Below are positions 25,633-32,876 of a stretch of 64,000 nucleotides of DNA, one piece after another (the stretch's first letter is position 1; each line of letters begins with the position of its first letter). This stretch comes from AV40 sp035568175 (GTDB taxonomy: Bacteria; Verrucomicrobiota; Verrucomicrobiia; Chthoniobacterales; UBA10450), in the NCBI GenBank assembly GCA_035568175.1, contig DATMON010000004.1, positions 124,001 to 188,000 of the forward strand. The letters are read 5' to 3'. Below the pieces are notes generated by a model that was not told where the DNA came from, made no database searches, and saw nothing but the letters and a program-made list of their open reading frames with translations. Made by a program: the position numbers and the translations under genes.

Positions 25633-26427
25633 TTATTTTAAAGTTACATTCGAGCGGGCATCCGCCTGGAGGCGATCGCCCACTTTTATTTTCTCTTTTC
25701 CAGAATCCTCAATCACCGCGCCGCATATCCGCTGGCGCACGTCCACCACCCGCAGCGTTGCGATCTTTTGTTCGCCGCGCATCACTCGCAGCGGCATTCC
25801 AATCTTCACGCCGTGCTGCTGGCCAATGTTCGCGACCACGAACGACCATTGGTCCTTCACGCTCAGGACGCTGCCATCCATCAAACTCGACCGCGGTTCT
25901 TGAGCCTGGTCCCGCCACTGCGGGATCGATCTTCCCACCAGCTCGTTCGTCTTGCGCAATTGTGTTTCCACGTCCATCCGCGCCTCCGCGTCGCCACCCT
26001 GCGATGTTTGCAAATATCGCAGGAGCGCTTCGTTCAGACCGAGCAGTTGATCGCGCAAATTCTCTCGCTCTTTCTGCACCAGCCGAAGATCGCTCACCGC
26101 CGCGAGCAAACGTTGCTCGAGCTTTGTGCGGTCTTTGCTCGCCGACACCAGCCCGAGCGCTTCCATCCGCAATTCCAAATCGGAATATTTGCGGCGAAAC
26201 AATTCCGCTTCCGCGTTCGATTCCGCCAGGCTCGCGGTCAATGTTTTGAGCGACTCCTGTTGAATCGACAGTTGTTTGCGCAAATCCTCATTCTGCGCGA
26301 GCAGCGATTCCGCGGTGATCTTTCGCTCCGCGTCTTCAATTTTAGATTCTGACAAAGAACTATTTCCCTCTGCCGCCAGCCCTCGAGCCAGCGTTACGCA
26401 GCCCAACACTGCCAAAAAAATTCTCAA
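25633..26427 (-). CDS. Exported coiled-coil protein inserted in the S10 operon
   Basis: A 264-residue protein of unknown function between rpsS and rplV. It can start only at TTG 26427 (or a GTG five codons on), because the preceding in-frame codon is the rpsS stop TAG. Residues 1-19 look like a signal peptide (MRIFLAVLGCVTLARGLAA). About 30-150 are coiled coil (LLAQNEDLRKQLSIQQESLKTL and similar heptads). The last 80 residues form a beta-rich domain with WSFVVANIGQQHGVKIGMPLRVMRG, resembling C-terminal domains of MreC-like or FlgT-like envelope proteins, although I cannot assign it. It is colinear with the ribosomal genes with no gap on either side, so it should be cotranscribed. Confidence 0.75.
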   Translation of the reverse strand: MRIFLAVLGCVTLARGLAAEGNSSLSESKIEDAERKITAESLLAQNEDLRKQLSIQQESLKTLTASLAESNAEAELFRRKYSDLELRMEALGLVSASKDRTKLEQRLLAAVSDLRLVQKERENLRDQLLGLNEALLRYLQTSQGGDAEARMDVETQLRKTNELVGRSIPQWRDQAQEPRSSLMDGSVLSVKDQWSFVVANIGQQHGVKIGMPLRVMRGEQKIATLRVVDVRQRICGAVIEDSGKEKIKVGDRLQADARSNVTLK

Positions 26428-26706
26428 CTATTTGGTCACCTTCGCCGTGTGCGAACCGTGTTTCTTAAAGATTCGGGTAGGCGAAAACTCGCCGAGTTTA
26501 TGACCGACCATGTTCTCGGTGACGAAAACGGAGTTAAAAATCTTTCCGTTGTGCACCAGGAACGTGTGGCCGACAAAATCCGGCGTTACCATCGAGCGTC
26601 GCGACCAGGTTTTGATCGCCTTTTTCGAGCCCGATGCGTTCATCTTGTCGATCTTCTCCAGAAGATGCGATTCGACGAAGGGTCCTTTCTTTAGTGATCT
26701 TCCCAT
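26428..26706 (-). CDS. rpsS: 30S ribosomal protein S19
   Basis: A 92-residue protein of the small-subunit head starting at ATG 26706 (MGRSLKKGPFVESHLLEKI). TWSRRSMVTPDFVGHTFLVHNGK and GHKLGEFSPTRIFKKHG are standard. It ends in TAG at 26428-26430, followed at once and in the same frame by the TTG of the coiled-coil gene. Confidence 0.97.
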   Translation of the reverse strand: MGRSLKKGPFVESHLLEKIDKMNASGSKKAIKTWSRRSMVTPDFVGHTFLVHNGKIFNSVFVTENMVGHKLGEFSPTRIFKKHGSHTAKVTK

Positions 26707-26711
26707 AAAAA

Positions 26712-27560
26712 TCAAACTTTCTTCTTCCCGCGCTTGCGCTCCAAAATGAAGCGGTCGCTCGGTTTGCGTTTGCTCCGCGTTTTAAATCCTTTGGCAAGCT
26801 GTCCCCACGGGCTGACCGGATGATGACGTCCGCCGCCACCTTTCGATTTGCCCTGACCGCCGCCCATCGGGTGATCGATCGGGTTCATCACCATGCCGCG
26901 CACGTGCGGTCGACGCCCCTGCCAGCGCGTCCGACCCGCTTTGCCGCTGGCCACGTTCATGTGATCGACATTGCCGACCTGGCCGATCGTGGCGAAACAG
27001 TTCTCGTGAATCCGGCGCACTTCGCCCGAAGGCATCTTCACCAGCGCGTAACCGCCTTCGAGGTTATTCAAAATCGCCTGCTGACCTGCGCTGCGTGCAA
27101 CCTGACCGCCGCGGCCCGGACTTAACTCGATATTGTGGATATTTGTGCCGAGCGGAATGGCGCGGAGCGGCAATGAATTGCCGAGATCGGGCGCAACATC
27201 GTTACCGGCGACGACTTTGGCGCCGACCTGCAGACCATTCGGCGCCAGGATGTAGCTCAGTTCGCCGTCGCTGTACTTAATAAGAGCAATTCGCGCAGAG
27301 CGGTTCGGATCGTACTCAATCCCCATCACTTCGGCCGCCACGCCATGCTTGCGCCGTTTGAAGTCGACTCTGCGATAATTTTGTTTGTGCCCGCCGCCAA
27401 TATGGCGCGACGTCAGCCGGCCGTAATTGTTGCGGCCGCCGGATTTTTTCTTCGGCTCGATCAAACTGCGCGCCGGCCGCCATTTCGTGATCTCCTCGAA
27501 AGCAGGCGTCTGCTTGAAACGCTGGATCGGCGTGAGCGGGCGATAATTCTTGAGCGCCAT
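26712..27560 (-). CDS. rplB: 50S ribosomal protein L2
   Basis: A 282-residue protein essential for subunit association and the peptidyl transferase centre. GGGHKQNYRRVDFKRRK, the RSAGQQAILNNLEGGYALVKMPSGEVRRIHENC core and the catalytic-region GRHHPVSPWGQ with the conserved His are present. The length is typical. Confidence 0.97.
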   Translation of the reverse strand: MALKNYRPLTPIQRFKQTPAFEEITKWRPARSLIEPKKKSGGRNNYGRLTSRHIGGGHKQNYRRVDFKRRKHGVAAEVMGIEYDPNRSARIALIKYSDGELSYILAPNGLQVGAKVVAGNDVAPDLGNSLPLRAIPLGTNIHNIELSPGRGGQVARSAGQQAILNNLEGGYALVKMPSGEVRRIHENCFATIGQVGNVDHMNVASGKAGRTRWQGRRPHVRGMVMNPIDHPMGGGQGKSKGGGGRHHPVSPWGQLAKGFKTRSKRKPSDRFILERKRGKKKV

Positions 27561-27564
27561 AAAA

Positions 27565-27846
27565 TTAGACCAGTTCGAGCTTCTCGCCTTCCGCGAGCGT
27601 CACGATCGCTTTTTTCCAGTTCGCGCGCCGGCCAAGCGGTCCGCGGACGCGCTTTTCTTTACCGGTGTAGTTGCACGTGTTCACATTCACGACCTTCTTC
27701 TGGAACAAACGCTCAACCGCGTCTTTGATTTGAATTTTGTTCGCGCGCGGACTGACCCGAAAAACATATTTGTTCTGTTTCTCACTCAGTAGCGTCGATT
27801 TCTCGGTCAGCGACGCGGTCTCGATGATTTCGTGTGGCTCGTTCAT
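27565..27846 (-). CDS. rplW: 50S ribosomal protein L23
   Basis: A 93-residue exit-tunnel protein that docks SRP and trigger factor. TEKSTLLSEKQNKYVFRVSPRANKIQIKDAVERLF and the later VNTCNYTGKEKRVRGPLGRRANWKKAIVTL match the family. It overlaps rplD by four bases. The rplW-rplB junction is TAA-TTTT-ATG. Confidence 0.96.
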   Translation of the reverse strand: MNEPHEIIETASLTEKSTLLSEKQNKYVFRVSPRANKIQIKDAVERLFQKKVVNVNTCNYTGKEKRVRGPLGRRANWKKAIVTLAEGEKLELV

Positions 27847-28451
27847 CGCATTCTCTCCGAGAGTTGTTCGAGCGCTTTAGGCGTCACCAAAATCTTTTGA
27901 AATGCGAGCAATTGCTCGGTATTGACGTCCGTCGCCGTCGCAAGCTTTACTGGCTTCACGTTGCGCGCGGACTTGTGCGTCTTGTCATCGAAGGAATCCG
28001 AAATGATCAGCACTTTCGTCGCGTCGGTCTGCTTCCGAACAAGATCGACAAACGCCTTGGTCTTGATTTCGGAAACCGCGAATTTGTCGATAGTCAGAAC
28101 GTCGCCGGCTTTGATCCGTTCGCTCAGCGCCTTTTGCAACGCGAGACGTCGAACCGATTTCGAAACTTTTTTAGAATAATCGCGCGGCTTGGGTCCGAAG
28201 ACGACACCGCCACCTCGCCAGATTGGCGATGAAACATAACCGGCCCGGGCGCGGCCAGTTCCCTTTTGCCGCCACGGTTTCGCACCGGACATATCAACTT
28301 CCGCTTTCGTTTTCGTGTTGGCAGAGCCAGAGCGCCTTGCCGCGCGCATCGCGACCACAACGTCGTGAACAGCCTGCGAACCGCGCCCATCTTCGATGAT
28401 GTCGATCTTCGCTTCTTTGGCAGCGGCTTTGGTTAAAACTTTCGCGCTCAT
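27843..28451 (-). CDS. rplD: 50S ribosomal protein L4
   Basis: A 202-residue tunnel-constriction protein; in many bacteria it also autoregulates the S10 operon. The extended loop RSGSANTKTKAEVDMSGAKPWRQKGTGRARAG is intact. It overlaps rplC and rplW by four bases each. Two copies of the 10-mer motif lie within it (28041 and 28400). Confidence 0.97.
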   Translation of the reverse strand: MSAKVLTKAAAKEAKIDIIEDGRGSQAVHDVVVAMRAARRSGSANTKTKAEVDMSGAKPWRQKGTGRARAGYVSSPIWRGGGVVFGPKPRDYSKKVSKSVRRLALQKALSERIKAGDVLTIDKFAVSEIKTKAFVDLVRKQTDATKVLIISDSFDDKTHKSARNVKPVKLATATDVNTEQLLAFQKILVTPKALEQLSERMR

Positions 28452-29227
28452 TTCTTCTCTGCCGTCTCAGGTTTTTTTTCGGCTTCCGGTTTCTTCTCTG
28501 CTTCAGGCTTCTTCTCCTCCACCTTCTTGTCAGCTTCGTGCTTCTTCGCGACGGCCTTGTCTTGTTTTGCGTGCTGTTGGTGCAGTTTTATCTGCGCCGC
28601 GGGATTCTTAATCGCCGGCCTAACGACCACATAACTGCCGTTACAACCGGGCACTGCGCCGCTGATCAAGATTATTTTTTCGGTCTCACGCACCTGCATC
28701 ACTTGCAGGTTCTGCACAGTCACGCGCTCGTCGCCGAGATGACCGGGCATGCCCATGTTCTTCCAAATGCGACCGGGAGTGGAACGATTGCCGACGGCGC
28801 CATTGCGGCGATGTGTCTTCGATCCATGGGCCGCGCCTTGTCCATCGAAGTTGTGTTTCTTCATCACGCCTTGGAAGCCTTTGCCTTTTGAACGACCGAT
28901 GACATCGACAAAGTCGCCCGGTTGAAATTGGGTAACGCTCAAATTCACCTCGCCATCACCGAGATCGGCCGTTAGCCGAAATTCGCGGACGAAGCGCTTT
29001 GGTTCCGAATTGGCGCTCTTGAAGACGCCGAGTTGCGCTTTGTTCACCCGGGATTCCTTTTGCGAACCGAACCCGACTTGCACGGCCGAGTAGCCGTCGT
29101 TCTCGTTTGTTAGCCGACGCAGGAGAGTATTATCGCCGACTGCGATGACGGTCACAGGATGCAGCCGACCATTGGCGTCGTAGACGCTGGTCATGCCGAT
29201 TTTCTGTCCTAGTAACCCGATACTCAT
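28448..29227 (-). CDS. rplC: 50S ribosomal protein L3 with charged C-terminal tail
   Basis: A 259-residue protein near the peptidyl transferase centre. The loop HNFDGQGAAHGSKTHRRNGAVGNRSTPGRIWKNMGMPGHLG is conserved. The last 50 residues are a repetitive Lys/Glu/Pro/Ala tail containing three KPEAEKK-like repeats, absent from most L3 proteins. Confidence 0.97.
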   Translation of the reverse strand: MSIGLLGQKIGMTSVYDANGRLHPVTVIAVGDNTLLRRLTNENDGYSAVQVGFGSQKESRVNKAQLGVFKSANSEPKRFVREFRLTADLGDGEVNLSVTQFQPGDFVDVIGRSKGKGFQGVMKKHNFDGQGAAHGSKTHRRNGAVGNRSTPGRIWKNMGMPGHLGDERVTVQNLQVMQVRETEKIILISGAVPGCNGSYVVVRPAIKNPAAQIKLHQQHAKQDKAVAKKHEADKKVEEKKPEAEKKPEAEKKPETAEKK

Positions 29228-29256
29228 GTTGGCAACGTGGCAAAATTCTCAAGCGG

Positions 29257-29568
29257 CTAAATCTTAATCGTAATATCGACGCCTGCAGGCAAATTCAGTT
29301 TCTTCAACTCATCCACCGTTTTTGCAGTCGGTTCGATAATATCGAGCAACCGTTTGTGCGTGCGGATTTCAAATTGTTCCATCGATTTTTTGTCCACGTG
29401 CGGCGATCGGTTCACCGTGAACTTCTCGATCAATGTCGGCAGTGGGATCGGTCCGGCCACGCGTGCGCCGGTGCGCTTCGCCGTCTCGACAATCTCGACC
29501 GCGGACTGGTCGAGCATGCGATGATCGAACGCCTTCAAACGAATGCGGATGCGTTGGCCGTCCGTCAT
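29257..29568 (-). CDS. rpsJ: 30S ribosomal protein S10
   Basis: A 103-residue S10/NusE protein. RIRLKAFDHRMLDQSAVEIVETAKRTGA and the loop GPIPLPTLIEKFTVNRSPHVDKKSMEQFEIRTHKR are standard. Its start overlaps the fusA stop by four bases, and 29 bases separate it from rplC. Confidence 0.97.
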   Translation of the reverse strand: MTDGQRIRIRLKAFDHRMLDQSAVEIVETAKRTGARVAGPIPLPTLIEKFTVNRSPHVDKKSMEQFEIRTHKRLLDIIEPTAKTVDELKKLNLPAGVDITIKI

Positions 29569-31742
29569 TTGTCTTCCTTCTGATCAAGAATCGCCGCGAC
29601 CAAATTCTGCGGCACCGGTTGAAAGTGCGACGGCTCCATCGAGTAACTGGACCGGCCTTTCGAAAGCGAGCGAATCGCGGTGGCATAGCCGAACAGCTCT
29701 GCCAATGGAACTTCGGCATGAACGATGGTCAGGTTTCCACGCGATTCGATGCTGTTTACCTGGCCGCGACGCCGGTTTAAGTCGCCGATAATGTCGCCCT
29801 GATATTCTTCCGGAGTGATGTTTTCCACTTTCATGATCGGCTCGAGAAGAATCGGTTTGCCCTGCCGGAAGCCATCTTTCATCGCGAAGATCGACGCCAT
29901 TTTGAAGGCGAGCTCGCTCGAATCGACTTCGTGGAAGCTTCCGAAAACAATGTCCGCCTCAACATCGACAACTGGGTAGCCGCCAAGGACGCCATCGAGC
30001 ACTGCCTCTTCGATGCCTTTCTTGACCGCCGGGATGTATTCGCGCGGAATAATACCGCCGACGATCTTGTTTTCGACGACGAGGCCTTTGCCGCGCTCGC
30101 CCGGCCGTAAATCCACTTCAACGTGTCCGTACTGACCTCGACCGCCAGATTGTTTGATTAATTTGCCGACACCGTGCGCGTTGGTAGTGATTGTCTCGCG
30201 ATACGCGATCTGCGGTTTGCCCGCGTTCGCGTCCACTTTGAATTCGCGGAACATGCGATCGCGAATAATTTCGAGATGCAACTCGCCCATGCCCGCGATG
30301 ATGGTCTGGCCGGTGTCTTCGTGGGTGTAAACGCGAAAAGTCGGATCTTCTTCCGCGAGGCGTTGTAGCGCCACGCCCATTTTTTCCTGGTCCAATTTCG
30401 TCTTTGGCTCGATCGCCATTGAAATCACGGGATCCGGAAACGTCGGCGGCTCGAGCAAGATCGGATGATCCTCGTCGCAAAGCGTGTCGCCAGTCGTGAT
30501 ATTCTTAATTCCGACGATCGCCGCGATATCGCCCGAATAACACGTCTCGATGTCTTCGCGCTTGTCGGCCTGGATTTGGATCAAGCGCGAGATGCGTTCG
30601 CGCTTGTTCGTGCGTGGATTGTAAACGGTGTCGCCTTTGCTGAGCGTGCCGGAATAAACGCGGAAGAAAACGAGTTTGCCGACAAATGGATCGCTCCAAA
30701 GTTTGAACGCGAGGGAGCAGAAGTTCCGGTTATCGTCCGTCGGCGCTTCCATCGGCTCGTGCGTATCGGGCTCCATTCCTTTGGCAGGCGGGATGTCGAG
30801 CGGACTCGGTAGGTAATCGACCACCGCGTCCACGAGGTACTGCACGCCGATGTTCTTCAACGCCGAACCACCGATGACCGGCACAAATTTGTTCGCAATC
30901 GTTTGCCGGCGAATGGCCGCTTTCAAAATCTCCGGCGTGACTGGTTTCTCTTCAAGAACAACTTCCGCGACTTCGTCATCGAGATTGGAAATCTGCTCGA
31001 CCAGATCTTTGTAAGCCTTCTCGACAGCGGCGACGTGTTCCTTCGGAATATCCGTCACTTCATATGTCGATCCAAGCTGGTCGCTTTCCGAATAAATGAT
31101 CGCCTTCTTATTAATAACGTCGAGCTGACCCTTGAGCTGATCTTCTCTGCCGAGCGGCAGGAGCACGGGCCACGCGTTTGCACCGAGTTTCTTATGAATG
31201 CTATCCACCGACATCTCGAAGTTGGCGCCAACGCGGTCCATCTTGTTGATGAACGCAAGGCACGGGACGTTGTATTTCGTTGCCTGCCGCCAAACCGTTT
31301 CTGATTGCGGTTGAACACCGGCGACCCCGTCGAAAACTGCGATCGCGCCATCGAGCACGCGCAACGAACGCTCCACTTCCGCCGTGAAATCGACGTGACC
31401 GGGCGTGTCGATGATGTTGATCCGCTGCTTGATCCCTTCGAAAATTTTATAAACGCCTTCTTCCTTGCGCTGCGCCCAGCTGCAGGTCGTCGCGGCCGAA
31501 GTGATGGTGATGCCGCGCTCCCGCTCCTGTTCCATCCAGTCGGTGACGGTAGTGCCTTCATGCACCTCGCCCATCTTGTGAATCATTCCGGTATAAAACA
31601 GAACACGTTCGGTGATCGTTGTTTTACCGGCGTCGATATGCGCGGCGATGCCGATGTTCCGCGTCCGTTCGAGCGGGAACTTGCGATTCGGCGAGTTCGG
31701 ACCCGCCGATGTCGATTTTTTCTTTTCGAGCGTCGCGGGCAT
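29565..31742 (-). CDS. fusA: Translation elongation factor G
   Basis: A 725-residue GTPase that drives ribosomal translocation. From ATG 31742, G1 is AHIDAGKTT at 34-42, with G3 DTPGHVDF and G4 NKMDR; domains II-V follow, including GGRGQYGHVEVDLRPGERG of domain IV. The N-terminus has about 20 extra Lys/Ser/Pro residues before the usual start. The frame upstream of 31742 overlaps rpsG and is not used. tuf, often next to fusA, is absent. Confidence 0.97.
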   Translation of the reverse strand: MPATLEKKKSTSAGPNSPNRKFPLERTRNIGIAAHIDAGKTTITERVLFYTGMIHKMGEVHEGTTVTDWMEQERERGITITSAATTCSWAQRKEEGVYKIFEGIKQRINIIDTPGHVDFTAEVERSLRVLDGAIAVFDGVAGVQPQSETVWRQATKYNVPCLAFINKMDRVGANFEMSVDSIHKKLGANAWPVLLPLGREDQLKGQLDVINKKAIIYSESDQLGSTYEVTDIPKEHVAAVEKAYKDLVEQISNLDDEVAEVVLEEKPVTPEILKAAIRRQTIANKFVPVIGGSALKNIGVQYLVDAVVDYLPSPLDIPPAKGMEPDTHEPMEAPTDDNRNFCSLAFKLWSDPFVGKLVFFRVYSGTLSKGDTVYNPRTNKRERISRLIQIQADKREDIETCYSGDIAAIVGIKNITTGDTLCDEDHPILLEPPTFPDPVISMAIEPKTKLDQEKMGVALQRLAEEDPTFRVYTHEDTGQTIIAGMGELHLEIIRDRMFREFKVDANAGKPQIAYRETITTNAHGVGKLIKQSGGRGQYGHVEVDLRPGERGKGLVVENKIVGGIIPREYIPAVKKGIEEAVLDGVLGGYPVVDVEADIVFGSFHEVDSSELAFKMASIFAMKDGFRQGKPILLEPIMKVENITPEEYQGDIIGDLNRRRGQVNSIESRGNLTIVHAEVPLAELFGYATAIRSLSKGRSSYSMEPSHFQPVPQNLVAAILDQKEDK

Positions 31743-31746
31743 AAAT

Positions 31747-32220
31747 TTACCAACGGAAATGGGCAAATGCGCGGTTCGCTTGCGCCATTTTGTGTGTGTC
31801 TTCGCGTTTCTTGATCGCGTTGCCCTGACCGGCGGCTGCATCCTTGATTTCCTGGGCAAGGGCCTGCGCCATCGGCATGCCTTTGCGAGTATCGGCGTAT
31901 TGAACAATCCAGCGCGTCGCTAAAGAAATCTGGCGCGCGGGTGGAACTTCCAGCGGCACTTGATAAGTCGCGCCACCGACTCGGCGCGATTTCACTTCCA
32001 GCCGCGGCCGAACGTTCTCGATCGCCTTGTTTACAACTTCGAGCGGATCGACCGAATCGGAACCTTCGCGCGATTTTTCAATCGCGGTGTAGACAATGCG
32101 CTCGGCCAGCGATTTTTTGCCGCGCTTCATCACCGTGGTGATGAGACGCAAGACCGCCGGACTCCCGTAACGGGAATCGACGCGCTCTTCCTTTTTGTAA
32201 ACTCTCTTCCGTCGCGACAT
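31747..32220 (-). CDS. rpsG: 30S ribosomal protein S7
   Basis: A 157-residue 16S rRNA assembly protein of the mRNA exit side. SRRKRVYKKEERVDSRYGSPAVLRLITTVMKRGKKSLAERIVY and the later VEVKSRRVGGATYQVPLEVPP-like segment are conserved. It lies between rpsL and fusA as in str operons. The 23-base gap to rpsL carries a copy of TGTCGATCTT. Confidence 0.97.
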   Translation of the reverse strand: MSRRKRVYKKEERVDSRYGSPAVLRLITTVMKRGKKSLAERIVYTAIEKSREGSDSVDPLEVVNKAIENVRPRLEVKSRRVGGATYQVPLEVPPARQISLATRWIVQYADTRKGMPMAQALAQEIKDAAAGQGNAIKKREDTHKMAQANRAFAHFRW

Positions 32221-32230
32221 TGTCGATCTT
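32221..32230. repeat. Intergenic copy of the AAGATCGACA motif
   Basis: TGTCGATCTT fills most of the 23-base gap between rpsL and rpsG. Since it is outside any reading frame, codon usage cannot explain it. It is one of 28 exact copies in the window. Confidence 0.75.
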
Positions 32231-32243
32231 TCGTCTCAAAAAT

Positions 32244-32690
32244 TTACTTCTTCTCTTCCTTTGGCGCCGCTTCTTTTGCACCCCCGGCCGGTTTCGCACC
32301 GCCGCCTCCGCCCGCGCCACCTTTCGGGCGCTTCGCCCCATACTTGGAGCGACTTCGCCGGCGTCCATCGACGCCTAACGAATCGAGCGTGCCACGCACA
32401 ATATGGTAGCGCACGCCCGGCAAATCTTTCACTCGCCCTCCGCGCACGAGCACGATCGAGTGCTCCTGCAAGTTGTGCCCTTCGCCTGGAATGTAGGCAA
32501 TCACTTCCTGGCCGTTCGTCAACCGCACTTTTGCCACTTTGCGCAGGGCGGAATTCGGCTTCTTCGGCGTGCGCGTCATCACTTGCACGCAAACGCCGCG
32601 GCGCTGAGGACAATTGGTCAACGCCGGTGACTTTGATTTCACCGACATCTTCCGTCGTCCTTTCCGAATCAACTGATTAATCGTGGGCAT
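32244..32690 (-). CDS. rpsL: 30S ribosomal protein S12
   Basis: A 148-residue decoding-centre protein starting at ATG 32690 (MPTINQLIRKGRRK). TPKKPNSALRK and GRVKDLPGVRYHIVRG carry the unmutated lysines associated with streptomycin sensitivity. A Gly/Lys/Ala tail of about 25 residues follows the usual end. It is the first gene of the long minus-strand ribosomal run. The 186 bases upstream, shared with tgt, should hold its promoter; on the minus strand TTCACC (32782-32787) and TGTATT (32758-32763) spaced by 18 are a weak candidate. Confidence 0.97.
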   Translation of the reverse strand: MPTINQLIRKGRRKMSVKSKSPALTNCPQRRGVCVQVMTRTPKKPNSALRKVAKVRLTNGQEVIAYIPGEGHNLQEHSIVLVRGGRVKDLPGVRYHIVRGTLDSLGVDGRRRSRSKYGAKRPKGGAGGGGGAKPAGGAKEAAPKEEKK

Positions 32691-32876
32691 TTTCTCTAAA
32701 CAAAGCGCCGCCAAAAACCTCGTGTTCCGGGCGACAAAAAAACCCGCCCAGTCGCGTAATACACTGTCACGCGCCTGATGCGGTGAAGCGCGAATATAGA
32801 GGGAAAATCCCGTCCCGCAAAGAATATTTTGCGCGTCGGTTGTTATTCCGCGCGAACACGCGAATCTCTCGTTTGC

